Of a stretch of 64,000 bases of DNA, positions 1-10,010 are shown in pieces. The notes beneath the pieces were generated by a model. The model did not search any database. It was not told where the DNA came from and was given only the letters and a program-made list of their open reading frames with translations. A program made the translations under genes and the position numbers. This stretch comes from Orychophragmus violaceus (Eukaryota > Streptophyta > Magnoliopsida > Brassicales > Brassicaceae). The first letter of the stretch is position 1. The number at the start of each line of letters is the position of its first letter. Where the stretch lies: contig CM058236.1 in NCBI GenBank assembly GCA_030180135.1, positions 4,960,001-5,024,000 on the forward strand, in the 5' to 3' direction.

Positions 1-42
1 CACTTGCAGTGTAGATCTAGGGATTAAAACCTGATCGTATCA
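1..42 (+). repeat. 3' end of the 5' LTR of element 1
   Basis: These bases match the last bases of the complete LTR ending at 18780, with one visible difference (CCTGATCG here, CTTGATCG there), and end in TATCA. The primer site follows 6 bases later. Confidence 0.85.
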
Positions 43-48
43 AGTTTT

Positions 49-66
49 TGGCGCCATTGCCGGGGA
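49..66 (+). other. Primer binding site of element 1 (tRNA-Asp type)
   Basis: TGGCGCCATTGCCGGGGA sits just inside the LTR. It differs by one base from the site in element 2 at 1705-1722. The motif complements the 3' end of plant tRNA-Asp and is the usual primer site of Athila-lineage elements. Confidence 0.85.
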
Positions 67-177
67 CTCTTTTGAGTCTTCGATAGATTTGAACTTAGGG
101 TTTAGACTAGGTTTTTCTTTTTTGTTTTTGGTTACTGATTTTTCTGTTTCTTGCGTTTCAGGTACGCCTAGAATCGC

Positions 178-263
178 ACTGCATCGATCGACACGGTCCT
201 GTGTGTCGATCGACATCGTTTTCGCATTGCATCGATCGACGCTCTTCCTGCATCGATCGACAC
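178..263 (+). repeat. Two palindrome doublets in the leader of element 1
   Basis: Four sites of the form GYRNCGRYCGNYRC are centred near 187.5, 209.5, 235.5 and 256.5, as two pairs 22 and 21 bases apart. The second site ends CAT instead of CAC. The first pair is preceded by AATCGCACTG, a lead-in found at most doublets in this window. Confidence 0.85.
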
Positions 264-303
264 CTTTCGCGGAATCACTAAAAAGACTAAGAGATTTGTA
301 AGG

Positions 304-528
304 ATGATGTATCAGAATGGTTTTTTCAGCTCAGGGATTGACAGCTCGCAGATAGCTGGGCTGAAGAACAAAGTTGACTCTCTGCATAGTCTTCTACTTG
401 AAAAGTATGCGCAAGAAGCTATCAACTACGTTGGAGGGACTGGATTCTACAATCAGGAATCTTCTTTTCAGAAACCCTTCCAGCAACAGACTAACTCCTT
501 CTCAAGGAACTATGGTGTTTCTTTTTAC
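304..528 (+). pseudogene. Element 1 gag-like ORF, 5' part (interrupted by element 2)
   Basis: The ORF opens with two adjacent ATG codons and reads 75 codons up to the insertion point. The stop at 529-531 is the first three bases of the element 2 LTR, not a native stop. The protein carries YVGGTGFYNQE, comparable to YIAGADYYGQT in the element 2 gag, so this is the C-terminal, glutamine-rich part of an Athila gag and not the capsid core. It continues at 8409 in the same frame once the insertion and one duplication copy are skipped. Confidence 0.75.
524..528 (+). other. Target-site duplication of element 2, left copy
   Basis: TTTAC before the LTR pairs with CTTAC at 8404-8408. Four of five bases match, as expected for the 5-bp duplication made by Ty3/Gypsy integrases followed by one substitution. 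Confidence 0.7.
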
Positions 529-1698
529 TGATATATCATGGTTTTTACTAGTTTTAGACCATGATATAAGTATGTTTTAGAGTCTATTAGTGTTTCTTTG
601 AGTATTTTGCAGGTCTTATTAGGTACACGCATGTTTGGAGCAGAAGTGAGGATTTTGGAGCTATTTGGTGCATATTGGAGATTTGATCTGAGAGATAGAG
701 TTCACTGTCGATATCTGAGAGTTGTGTCGATCGACACCCATTTGGTGTCGATCGATGCACATGCGTTATGGGCCTTTCTCGCGAGAGTTATGAAGAATGA
801 AGAAATTGCACAATTGCCCAAAAGTTCCTGATATTTACAAAGAAGCCCCAATTCGTGTTTTAGTTTAATAATTAGGTTTTTAGCCACCTGTTTAGGCTAC
901 GCTTTCATAACTAAGTTTTATTTTCAGAGAGAGTTTGGGGCTGGTTTTGTTCTCGAAAGAGACTTGATTTCGAACCCCTGTTCTTATTCTCTGGATTGTT
1001 TTATGATATCTATTTTGACTATGTTTTCTGTCATGATTGCTATGTCTGAGTAGATCTCTTGTTAGGTTAGGGATTCTCATTAGGGATTTGAAGGAATGTT
1101 AGATTAATTGATTAAGATTTATCATCTAGTTCTTCATCTAATCTGTTCTTAATGCCTGATATGAACTGGCCATTTAGATTACTGATTTTAGGTTGATTTA
1201 CACAACGACAGTTGGTTTATTTAACTAGATCTAATTTAGGTGAGCAATTTGTATATTCGCAAAGGAATTTGGTTTAGAGAAACTGTGAACGAATGAACTT
1301 GGAATTAATGCATGTTTAGAGCTCTAGGATTCGCAATGAAAGTTGGTCAGCTAGGTTGTTAGACATAGAAAATTATCGCAGCGACAGCTGGTTAGTTTTA
1401 CCTTCGTGATTTTAGTTCAAGAACGCTATAGATTTAATCTGATTATCTATTATCTGATTTCCTGATATCCTGAGAACTCCTGAAACCTGACGCCTTCGTT
1501 TGATTGCTTACATCCACCTCGCTTAATTTGTTTACTTGCTATTTCGTTTACTGCTTTACAAATCTGCTTCGCTTAGTTTAATCTGAACTACTTATAATCT
1601 ATCGTGTGACCAGAGTCCTTGTGGATTCGATACCCTAAGTACTGCAACTAAATCACTGTGCACTTGCAGTTAGAATAGGGATAATTCTTGACCTATCA
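529..1698 (+). repeat. 5' LTR of element 2
   Basis: Begins TGATATATCATGG and ends CCTATCA. A hairpin occupies the 5' end (532-542 with 558-568). One palindrome doublet lies about 200 bp in, at 724-758. Further in are three related segments of the form RCGAMAGYTGG. The copy at 7233-8403 is nearly identical. Confidence 0.95.
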
Positions 1699-1704
1699 AG
1701 TTTT

Positions 1705-1722
1705 TGGCGCCGTTGCCGGGGA
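1705..1722 (+). other. Primer binding site of element 2 (tRNA-Asp type)
   Basis: TGGCGCCGTTGCCGGGGA begins 6 bases after the LTR end and exactly complements the 3' end expected for plant tRNA-Asp. Confidence 0.9.
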
Positions 1723-1926
1723 CTCTTTGAGTTCGCCGATAGATTCAGTATTAGGATTTAGACTAAGCATTTTTATTTTATTTTATTTTTCTTAGTTTAC
1801 TTACGCTTTTGTCTTTTTGGTGTTACAAGGAATCGCACTGCATCGATCGACGCATACCTCGCATCGATCGACACAAGGCGAGACCAGTGATACCGAGAGC
1901 TTGAGCACTTAACGGGTTTCACTCTA

Positions 1927-3204
1927 ATGGAACCTGTGATTCTGATTCGCGGTGCAGACGGCGTTTTACGAGACCAAGAGGGTCATATATGCAACGCAAA
2001 GGGTCAGAAACTAGATGGGGAAGGAAACCCCATCCTACCAGAGTATCATGCATTGGTTGGGCAGGTAACTGAGATGAGAGACAAGATTGATTCTATCCAC
2101 AACATCCTACAAGGGAAGAGACAAATCCGAGCTGATGCAATAACTGAAGAGTTTGCAGAGGTGAATTATATAGCTGGAGCTGATTATTATGGACAGACGT
2201 ATGGAAATCAGCAGAGACAAGGTTCTAGTTATGCTCCGAGATCGAGAGATTATGGATATTCATCTCACCAAACATCTCCTGCACCTACACATAAGAGCAA
2301 ATTGGAAGTCATGATGGAGCAGTGTCTTGAGGGACAACAACAGACCACTGTGTCTTTCAACTCGAATCTTGAGACCTTGTACAATGATTTGAATGGTAAG
2401 TTTGAGTCCTTGAACACTCATATGAGGCTGCTGGACTCACAAGTAGATCAAATTTCAAATTTTTCCAAAGAGAAGAACGCTCAGAAAGCTCATGTCAACG
2501 CCACCTCAGTTCAGGTTGACCATAGGCTGAATCAGGGATCATATCTTGAAGTTAAGGCTTATGAAATTGTGGAAAACAGAGAGGAATTCGAAACTGAAAT
2601 CCCTGAGTTTGAAAGCTTCGACGGACCAGACTCAACAGAGATTGACATTGATCTTTTGGTAAAATCCATCAGTGCCAATCAGCCCACTTTCAGTGTCATG
2701 GACACCCACAACAGTGCTTGGAAGGTTCAGATTGATAATGGACAAATCCAAGGAGAGAAATTTGAGTTTAAGACTGCCGAGCTCGTGGAAGAAACTGAAA
2801 AACCCGAGACTGAAGCTGGAACTCGAGATGAACTATATGCGTCAATCGTTGCACCACATGCATTGATCGTTGCATTACGTGAAGAATCAGCCTCACTTGT
2901 TTCTCGTGGAATTGTTAAGGAAAGAATTTACAAACCTCCAATACCATTTTCAAAAGTTCCTATAAGGTCTAAGCATGAGCAAAATGTAGTCAAGAGCATA
3001 GTAGTGGTGGATAAGGAGATGAATGAAGCCCCACCAGCTGAAGTTTCGCGAGTTCATCCTGGTGTATTGAGATGTGCGAGGAAGATGGTCTCCACTAATA
3101 GTCATTTGAAAAATGAAGTTCAGATTGGTGAAATTACAGCACCTGATAGTGGAGAAAAGAAGATGGTGGTTCCTCAGGAATCTACTAACATCTTCAGAGA
3201 CTAA
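1927..3204 (+). CDS. Element 2 gag-like protein (C-terminal Athila gag type)
   Basis: A 425-residue ORF starting ATGGAACCT, about 200 bp after the primer site. It has a hydrophilic N-terminus, a glutamine/tyrosine-rich segment near residues 75-115, and a segment from about residue 128 (LEVMMEQCLEGQQ) closely matching the element 1 gag at 8442. A predicted coiled-coil-like stretch follows. No CCHC knuckle or capsid core is visible, so this looks like a gag C-terminus used alone. Near 2843-2869 the coding sequence contains a degenerate palindrome doublet. The conserved tail PPWMKRHSQ lies in another frame downstream (to 3454), implying a frameshift before the present stop. Confidence 0.65.
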   Translation: MEPVILIRGADGVLRDQEGHICNAKGQKLDGEGNPILPEYHALVGQVTEMRDKIDSIHNILQGKRQIRADAITEEFAEVNYIAGADYYGQTYGNQQRQGSSYAPRSRDYGYSSHQTSPAPTHKSKLEVMMEQCLEGQQQTTVSFNSNLETLYNDLNGKFESLNTHMRLLDSQVDQISNFSKEKNAQKAHVNATSVQVDHRLNQGSYLEVKAYEIVENREEFETEIPEFESFDGPDSTEIDIDLLVKSISANQPTFSVMDTHNSAWKVQIDNGQIQGEKFEFKTAELVEETEKPETEAGTRDELYASIVAPHALIVALREESASLVSRGIVKERIYKPPIPFSKVPIRSKHEQNVVKSIVVVDKEMNEAPPAEVSRVHPGVLRCARKMVSTNSHLKNEVQIGEITAPDSGEKKMVVPQESTNIFRD

Positions 3205-3454
3205 AACTGCTCATAAGCATAAAGCTCCAGACATCTCATTTCCAACAAAGGTAAGGCATAAATCATCTAAACTTAAACCTCCTGACCGCACTACTTTGAA
3301 TGCAGGAAAATGCAGAATGCCACCCAAGCTTCGCTCCCGCCCTAACTCTCTTCCTACGTTCCTTGGACGATCTCAAGCTGATACTGCTTACACACCGCCA
3401 TGGATGAAGAGGCATTCACAGAAACATTCTAGGTCTCTGTTGAAACCCCCATGA
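3205..3454 (+). pseudogene. Frameshifted gag/pol tail of element 2
   Basis: In the frame not used by the upstream ORF the sequence reads KAPDISFPTK and then YTPPWMKRHSQKHSRSLLKPP-type residues before a stop at 3452-3454. The same tail precedes the hairpin in element 1 (about 9535-9695) and element 3 (minus strand, 58129 down to about 58073). Conservation in all three indicates it was the native C-terminus of the gag or gag-pol reading frame. Confidence 0.6.
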
Positions 3455-3502
3455 ATCTGATCTTAACCGTCCGTTTAAGCTAATGACCATAAACAAGCGC
3501 TG

Positions 3503-3520
3503 AGTGGGAGGCAACCCACT
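3503..3520 (+). other. Conserved hairpin after the gag/pol tail, element 2
   Basis: AGTGGG and CCCACT pair around loop AGGCAA. The same hairpin lies at 9745-9762 and, on the minus strand, at 58007-58024, always about 50 bases after the stop of the conserved tail. A similar GGGAGGCAACCC motif is, as I recall, conserved at this place in Athila/Calypso-type elements of other plants. Confidence 0.75.
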
Positions 3521-4309
3521 GTTAGGTTTTAGTGTTTTTCTTATTCATTTTTGGTGTTTTTCTTAGGGTTTCACGTTTTTATTTTTTTTTTGTTAAATTT
3601 TATAATACAGAACACCGTCTGGAGATGTGTGACGATCGTTGCTATATGTGCAACGGTCGTTGCACGGAGATATGACGAAGAGATGGGATCGCCTTGTGAC
3701 GATCGTTGCGGTTCTGTGCAACGGTCGTTGCAATTGGTTAAATTGCAAAATTAAGGTACGTTGAGCTAAACCAGAATCGACCCGGTTCACTAGCGACGAT
3801 CGTTGCTCATCAGCAATGATCGATGCACCCACGACCAGGTAAGTGCCCAAAACCCTTTTCTCTTCTCTTCCTCTCCATTCGCCGTTCGTACACACGAAAC
3901 TCCATCTCCCCAAATCACTCTTTTATTCATCGTTTTTGTTGATTCAAAGTGCTATTCTACTTGTTTTTACACGCTTTATCTATATCTCTAAGCTATTCGA
4001 AGCAAATCCGAGGTAATGCATCTCAATTTCCTCATTTTCGGATTCGATTTTAGGGTTTTAGGATTAGAGAATTTTTGGTTGAAAATGATGATTCCATGCT
4101 ATTATAAACTTGATTTAGGGTGATTAGTGATGGATTCATGCTGTTTAGAGGATTGTGGAACGAATTTGGGAGCGATTTGAATCGTCACTTAGCGACTGTA
4201 AAATCGCCTTACTACGATCGTCGCAATTGTGCAACGATCGTTGCTCTGCGATTTCATAGGATTATCAACAAGACTAACATGACCTCATTTCCTGTGTCTT
4301 TGATTACAG
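3521..4309 (+). repeat. Spacer of element 2 with four palindrome doublets
   Basis: This 0.8-kb segment between the hairpin and ORF-1 has no coding potential that I trust. Doublets are centred at 3635.5/3656.5, 3702.5/3724.5, 3799.5/3819.5 and 4217.5/4237.5. Here the flanks are mostly of the GCAA/TTGC type, in contrast to GTGT/ACAC in the LTR. Confidence 0.8.
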
Positions 4310-5811
4310 ATGACACCGAGGAAGAGACGGAATGTGCCTGCTGATGATGAACCACCTGCCGACTGGTTCGTATGCACATCTCCTATGCCTGCTCCTTACA
4401 CTGGCGAGATTGGCACAGTACGATCTCCTTGGCCGAAAGCAGAACAGGACAAGATTCCTGTGACTAGAGTATGGGCTCATGATGCTAAGACAGAGACTGA
4501 GAGTGATGCGTGTTTGGAGAGGCCAGTTTCTGAGACTTGGGATGATTATGACACGCTGTTCTACAACGCGTGGCATGACATGACTCTCAAGCCTACGCGT
4601 TTTGCAGACTACCAGACCTGTCGGATGCTTGGGATTGACAGTCAGGTGCTAGAGGTTACGCGACAGATAGGGCTAGGGACGATGCCGATGAGGAGTTATG
4701 ATCTTTATCCTGACTTGGTGCGACAGCTGTTGTCCACTTGTAGAGTCTATTACACAGATCCTGTTCTCTGGAAGGCTCGAGAGGGCACATTCACGTTCAT
4801 GTGCGACGGTCACAGGTATCGGATTAGCATTCGTGATCTCTGCAGGATCTATGGCTTTGATGATCAGGCCACTCATTGCTCTCTGGTTAGAGAGTGGGAT
4901 ACCGAGAGCTGTCAGTTCTTCTGGGACCACATTGGCTGTGAGGTGTATAACTCACGCCATACGAAGCAGATATAGTTGCGCCATCCGGTCCTGCGGTATG
5001 TGGGGCGCATTTTGGGATATACTCTCCTTTGCAAGGCTGAGGTGAACAAGCAAAGGAAGCTGGAGTTGCAGTTATTATACACTGGAGTGAGTAACCTGTT
5101 CGAGGAGACACCGTTGCAAGATCCAGCTCCCCAGCTGAATTTGGGAGCAGTTTTGCAGACCATTTGTGCGAGCTAAAGACTAAGCCATTTTCTGGGAAGA
5201 AGATTGAGTCCGTGGGAAGTTTACTTACTCCCATCTTCCAGCATTTCAGGATCTCCACTGCTGGGAGAGAGTGCGTCACCAAGAGGCTATGGATGGATTA
5301 TGGTCACTTGAAGAACACTACGTGGATGAAGGACGAGAAGCTTTGGGTCTATCACGACGCAGATGCAGATGAGTGGTGTATGAAGCTTCCTGCTGCTGAT
5401 CTTACTAGAGTTGATTCCTTGGAGGCCTTGCGCTTTGAGCCTCCTAGGAACCTGAGACGCGGCGTTCCTACGATGGCTAACCCTTTGGGAGCTTCTTCCT
5501 CGTCTGCACCGGGACCATCTGCTCAGAGTTTTGATTCTACTCCTGCACCCGAGGTTCTTGATGCGCCTGCTACACAGGACATTGGTCCTTATCCAGCTCC
5601 ATCGGTCCCTTTGGGAGAGATGTCTGAGACTGAATGGAGAGAGCGTCAGGATGAGATACTGAAGACTATCTGGGAGTGGATGCGTGGCTGCACTTGCAGG
5701 AGACGGCCACCGGTTCATCAGCCCGTTCCTGTCAGTCATCGTCGACAGCGCTCTCCGACTCCAGTTGCTTCAAGTGATTCTGGTCGTTATGATGGCATAG
5801 ATGATGAGTAG
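4310..5811 (+). pseudogene. Athila ORF-1-type protein of element 2, degenerate
   Basis: Opens with MTPRKRRNV and runs about 500 codons in total. The region around residues 125-190 (DPVLWKAREGTFTF, RISIRDLCRIYGFDD) has the style of the ATHILA ORF-1 family (PF03078), a protein of unknown biochemical role. A TAG at 4973-4975 interrupts the frame. One base appears to be lost in the T run at 5151-5154, after which the frame continues to the stop at 5809. The C-terminal third is proline/serine-rich with an acidic end. The minus-strand pseudogene at 56248-57353 is homologous and supports both break positions. Confidence 0.7.
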
Positions 5812-6041
5812 AGATTGAGAGTTGCATTCCATTTTCAGATTATCGGTTCTGCTGCTTTTATTTTCTTTCCTTCTTTTGATTTTCTTTTAACTTTTCTTGT
5901 TATGTTTGGGATGATATACTTACATTTGGATTATCTATTGCTTTGATTTTACTTGTTTGCAGTGTTTTTCAGCTTTCAGGTTCGAAATTTGAGAATTTCT
6001 CACGAGACTAACCTGCTGACTTGCTGACTGATCCAAAACAT

Positions 6042-6193
6042 CGCAGTGCGTCGATCGACACAACCTTGTGTCGATCGTCACAGAACGTGAAATCGCAATG
6101 CAACGATCGTTGCGGACCTGAGCAACGATCGACACATGTCAAATCGCCCTGCAGCGATCGACGCATTTATGCGCATCGATCGTTGCATGAGCG
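6042..6193 (+). repeat. Three palindrome doublets in tandem, element 2
   Basis: Doublets centred at 6054.5/6074.5, 6106.5/6128.5 and 6157.5/6179.5 recur every 51-52 bases. Each is led by ATCGC-N2-TG. Flanking triplets differ among the sites while both halves of each site remain in the GYRN/NYRC pattern. Confidence 0.85.
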
Positions 6194-6270
6194 AGAAAGG
6201 TAAAAATCAGACAGAACTCAACACATCCATAACATTTTTGCTTTCTTTTACCAACCCTTAGCTTAACACT

Positions 6271-6304
6271 ACTGGGGACAGTGTGTCTTAAGTGTGGGGG
6301 AGGT
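6271..6304 (+). other. Conserved hairpin plus internal polypurine-like tract, element 2
   Basis: ACAC-T-ACTG-GGGA-CAGT-GTGT forms a bulged stem and is followed by AAGTGTGGGGGAGG, nearly the same as the real polypurine tract before the 3' LTR. Counterparts lie at 10089-10126 in element 1 and about 55846-55880 (minus) in element 3. A second internal copy of the tract is at about 7048-7061. Confidence 0.65.
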
Positions 6305-7218
6305 GCTACTGACTTTATCTTTCTGTTTTCTTAGAGTCAATCCAATTTTCAAAAATATTTGCTTTATTGAGTCAAAACCAGTTTAAGTAGGAAACAGTGA
6401 ATTTTTGAGAAGATTAACAACATCTTGCAGGAACTTAAGTAACCATTGGGATGAAGTTGCAGGATCTATCTATGACTATTAGAAAACCCAAACACAGATC
6501 AACCTACTGAGGACACCCACATCACTTCAGGTATCAGAGGATCCTTTTACTGACTTCACCTTAATACTGACTTAATTTTCTCACCTAAGGGCTTTGGTAT
6601 ATCTTGTGTCGGATTCCTTTGTTAGTTCTGACACAGCCTGTAAACATGTCCTATTTGGTTCCCTTCTCCCCTTCCATAAAGTAAAAAAATAATAATAATA
6701 AACTGAGGATGAGTTAGTAACTCCGAAGTGGTCACGGGAGTAGTAGCAAACACTATTACCTCATGTGCGATCCATGGAATGTGTCCAAAGTACACCCCAA
6801 AACGGGAAGAACACTAATAAAAAAAATAAAATGATACCCAGTGGGGAAAAATCAGTTGTTAAGGAAGGGAAAAGAGAAGAAAGGGACCATAGAAAGACAG
6901 TATGGTGGTCTAGAGCTGACAAGGCAAGAATCCATGTGCCCTTTGATCGATACTCCTTAGGTGAGACCGCACTTAATAGCTTGCAGAAGTCAGTAGGGTG
7001 AATTTGAATGCGTGAATGTGATTGTGGAGTTTACTTAGGACAGTTGCTAAGTGTGGGGGAAGTATATGTTGGTCTTGATATCTTGCAGGTGATTCTTTCA
7101 GTGGATTACTAAGGGGAATCTGAGTGTTGTTGCTTCAAAGATGAAAAGAGTTTCTGAAAGTTTTCTAACCTCTTCACCATGTCTAGTTCTTTGTTTTGCT
7201 TGAGGACAAGCAAAGGCT
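6305..7218 (+). other. Non-coding 3' region of element 2
   Basis: No reading frame of merit. Blocks of this segment are shared with element 1 (10130-10700 and 17377-17670) and, reversed, with element 3 (54920-55850), so it is a conserved family region. Confidence 0.6.
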
Positions 7219-7232
7219 AAGTGTGGGGGAGT
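7219..7232 (+). other. Polypurine tract of element 2
   Basis: AAGTGTGGGGGAGT abuts the 3' LTR, in the usual Athila context after GAGGACAAGCAA. Confidence 0.85.
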
Positions 7233-8403
7233 TGATATATCATGGTTTTTACTAGTTTTAGACCATGATATAAGTATGTTTTAGAGTCTATTAGTGTTTC
7301 TTTAGAGTCTTTTGAAGGTCTTATTAGGTGCACGCATGTTTGGAGCAGAAGTGAGGATTTTGGAGCTATTTGGTGCATATTGGAGATTTGATCCGAGAGA
7401 TAGAGTTCACTGTCGATATTTGAGAGTTGTGTCGATCGACACACCTTTGGTGTCGATCGATGCACATGCGTTATGGGCCTTTCTCGCGAGAGTTATGAAG
7501 AATGAAGAAATTGCACAATTGCCCAAAAGTTCCTGATATTTACAAAGAAGCCCCAATTCGTGTTTTAGCTATATAATTAGGTTTTTAGCCACCTGTTTAG
7601 GCTACGCTTTCATAACTAAGTTTTATTTTCAGAGAGAGTTTGGGGCTGGTTTTGTTCTCGAAAGAGACTTGATTTCGAACCCCTGTTCTTATTCTCTGGA
7701 TTGTTTTATGATATCTATTTTGAATATGTTTTCTGTCATGATTGCTATGTCTGAGTAGATCTCTTGTTAGGTTAGGGATTCTCATTAGGGATTTGAAGGA
7801 ATGTTAGATTAATTGATTAAGATTTATCATCTAGTTCTTCATCTAATCTGTTCTTAATGCTTGATCTGAACTGGCCATTTAGATTACTGATTTTAGGTTG
7901 ATTTACACAACGACAGTTGGTTTATTTAACTAGATCTAATTTAGGTGAGCAATTTGTCTATTCGCAAAGGAATTTGGTTTAGAGAAACTGTGAACGAATG
8001 AACTTGGAATTAATGCATGTTTAGAGCTCTAGGATTCGCAACGAAAGTTGGTCTGCTAGGTTGTTAGACATAGAAAATTATCGCAGCGACAGCTGGTTAG
8101 TTTTACCTTCGTGATTTTAGTTCAAGAACGCTATAGATTGAATCTAATTATCTGTTATCTGATTTCCTGATATTCTGAGAACTCCTGAAACCTGACGCCT
8201 TCGTTTGATTGCTTACATCCACCTCGCTTAATTTGTTTACTTGCTATTTCGTTTACTGCTTTACAAATCTTCTTCGCTTAGTTTAATCTGAACTACTTAT
8301 AATCTATCGTGTGACCAGAGTCCTTGTGGATTCGATACCCTAAGTACTACAACTAAATCACTGTGCACTTGCAGTTAGAATAGGTATAATGCTTGACCTA
8401 TCA
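7233..8403 (+). repeat. 3' LTR of element 2
   Basis: Matches 529-1698 with about 28 scattered differences. The 5' hairpin arms are 7236-7246 and 7262-7272; the palindrome doublet is centred at 7435.5 and 7456.5. Confidence 0.95.
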
Positions 8404-8408
8404 CTTAC

Positions 8409-8639
8409 CAAGCACCGCCTGCACCAACACATAAGAGCAGATTGGAAGTCATGATGGAGCAGTTTCTTGAGGGACAACAACATATCATTGTGTCCTTCAA
8501 CTCAAAGATAGATGCATTGTATGAAGATATGAATGAGAAGTTTGAATCTTTGAGCACACATGTGAAGAATCTAGATGTCCAAGTTCAACAAACATCTGGA
8601 GCACAACAAAGCCAAAATGGAGCTGGGAAAGCTGAATAG
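8409..8639 (+). pseudogene. Element 1 gag-like ORF, 3' part
   Basis: Continues the frame of 304-528 and ends at TAG 8637-8639. The segment from 8442 (EVMMEQFLEGQQ) parallels residues from about 129 of the element 2 gag. It is hydrophilic with a probable short coiled coil. After a second stop at 8697-8699 the frame resumes as protease-like sequence. Confidence 0.75.
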
Positions 8640-8717
8640 AAGCAATACGTTAATGTTGTGATCATAAGAGATGAGATTGACTTGCTGGAAGAAGAATAGA
8701 GCATAATCTCGGATTTT

Positions 8718-9517
8718 TTGGGTGAATTCTGTCTGTCTGAGACAAGCATCGATCGACACAACTCGTGCATCGATCGACACAGTCCTGATACGTCTGATGA
8801 AATTGCTCGAAATCGCCTTGTGTCGACCGACACACATCGTGCATCGGTCGACACATATCCCAGACGAGACCAGAATCCTGCAACAGTCCTTGAACTAGTC
8901 TGTGAGCCTTTTGTACCACATTCTAAGCCTCCTAAGTTGTCCAAACAAGAGCTAGACGAAGCTAAATGCATAAGAGTGATGGAGAAGCAACTGATTCAGA
9001 TTTCAGAGAAGCTTCCAGACCCAGGAGCCTTTGTGCTAGATTGTTCCATCTCTAAGGACAGATTCAAGCGTTCTCTGTGTGACTTAGGATCTTGTGTGAA
9101 TCTCATGCCATACTCTATGGCTGTGAGATTAGGACTAATGGATTTCCAGCCTACTAGGATCTCTCTTATCCTAGCTGATCGATCAAAGAGGTATCCAGAA
9201 GGAGTTCTTGAGGACGTTCATGTCAGGGTTGGGAACTACTTGATTCCGACAGTCTTTGTGGTGCTGACATATGATAATGAGCCCGATGATCCTCTGTTAC
9301 TTGGTAGATCGTTCTTAGCTACTGTGGCGCAGTGATTGATGTGAAACGTGGACTGATTGATCTCCAGCTGGGAGACAAGCCTTTGCAGTTCAAGATGGAT
9401 AAGCTGCAGAAATCCACCATTGATGGACAGAGTTTCAGTGTTGAAGTGGAACCAGAGATTCCTGTTGGAGAAGAGAAGATGGCTGTTCATTCTGAACATG
9501 CTCTAACATCTTCATAA
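8718..9517 (+). pseudogene. Element 1 retroviral-type aspartic protease remnant
   Basis: The N-terminal part encodes repeated S/C-IDRH and TDTH-type residues that are simply the two palindrome doublets being translated (centres 8752.5/8773.5 and 8826.5/8847.5). The core reads CDLGSCVNLMPYSMAVRLGL and, near the end, DDPLLLGRSFLAT, the Athila form of the protease in which D-L-G-S replaces the usual D-S/T-G. The frame is lost around 9320-9335 by a one-base change and continues as IDVKRGLIDLQLGD to 9517. No upstream ATG is present, so it would have been made as a gag fusion. Confidence 0.75.
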
Positions 9518-9744
9518 CCTGCAACTGCTCTTAATCAGAAAGCTCCAGATATCTCATTCCCACCAAAGCAAAGGTATCGATCCCCGATCCTTCTCGCTCT
9601 TTTCTTAGGAGATCTCATGATCCGAATGCTTATACGCCACCTTGGATGAAGAGACATTCACAGAGACATTCAAAGTCTCTGTTGAATCCCCCATAAGTCC
9701 GTTCTCCTTTCCATAGTCAAGCTATTGACTTTAAACATGCGCTG

Positions 9745-9762
9745 AGTGGGAGGCAACCCACT
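9745..9762 (+). other. Conserved hairpin, element 1
   Basis: AGTGGG-AGGCAA-CCCACT, identical to the element 2 copy, about 50 bases after the degenerate PPWMKRHSQ-type tail (about 9640-9695). Confidence 0.75.
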
Positions 9763-9860
9763 GTTAGGTTCGTTTATGTTTTCATTTTTCATTTTGATTC
9801 GGTGTTTTTGATTTTCTATTTTTGTGTGTTCAAAGGCGTGAGAAACAGGCAGAATCGCAC

Positions 9861-10010
9861 TGCATCGATCGACACATATAGTGCATCGGTCGACACAGTT
9901 GCGATTTAAGGTTTGCCGATTCAATTGCGGTTCAGACACCGGTTATTTAGATAACCGTGGGCATAATCGACTTGCATCGATCGACACCCCTAGTGGCATC
10001 GATCGACATA
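9861..10010 (+). repeat. Two palindrome doublets, element 1 3' region
   Basis: Centres 9868.5/9889.5 and 9980.5/10002.5, spacing 21 and 22. The first is led by AATCGCACTG. Confidence 0.85.

Larger units (their letters stand above)
529..8403 (+). mobile_element. Element 2: non-autonomous Athila-like retrotransposon nested in element 1
   Basis: Full-length 7875-bp element: two LTRs of about 1170 bp, primer site at 1705, a gag-like ORF, an Athila ORF-1-type pseudogene, and polypurine tract before 7233. I see roughly 28 differences between the LTRs (about 97-98% identity), so the insertion is not brand new. No protease, reverse transcriptase or integrase is encoded. Nine clear palindrome doublets of the GYRNCGRYCGNYRC type plus one degenerate doublet in gag and the 3' LTR copy lie along it. 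Confidence 0.9.

Noticed and set aside
3593..3913. 106-codon minus-strand ORF in the element 2 spacer
   Set aside because: It is kept open by the palindrome doublets reading through on both strands; no support as a gene.
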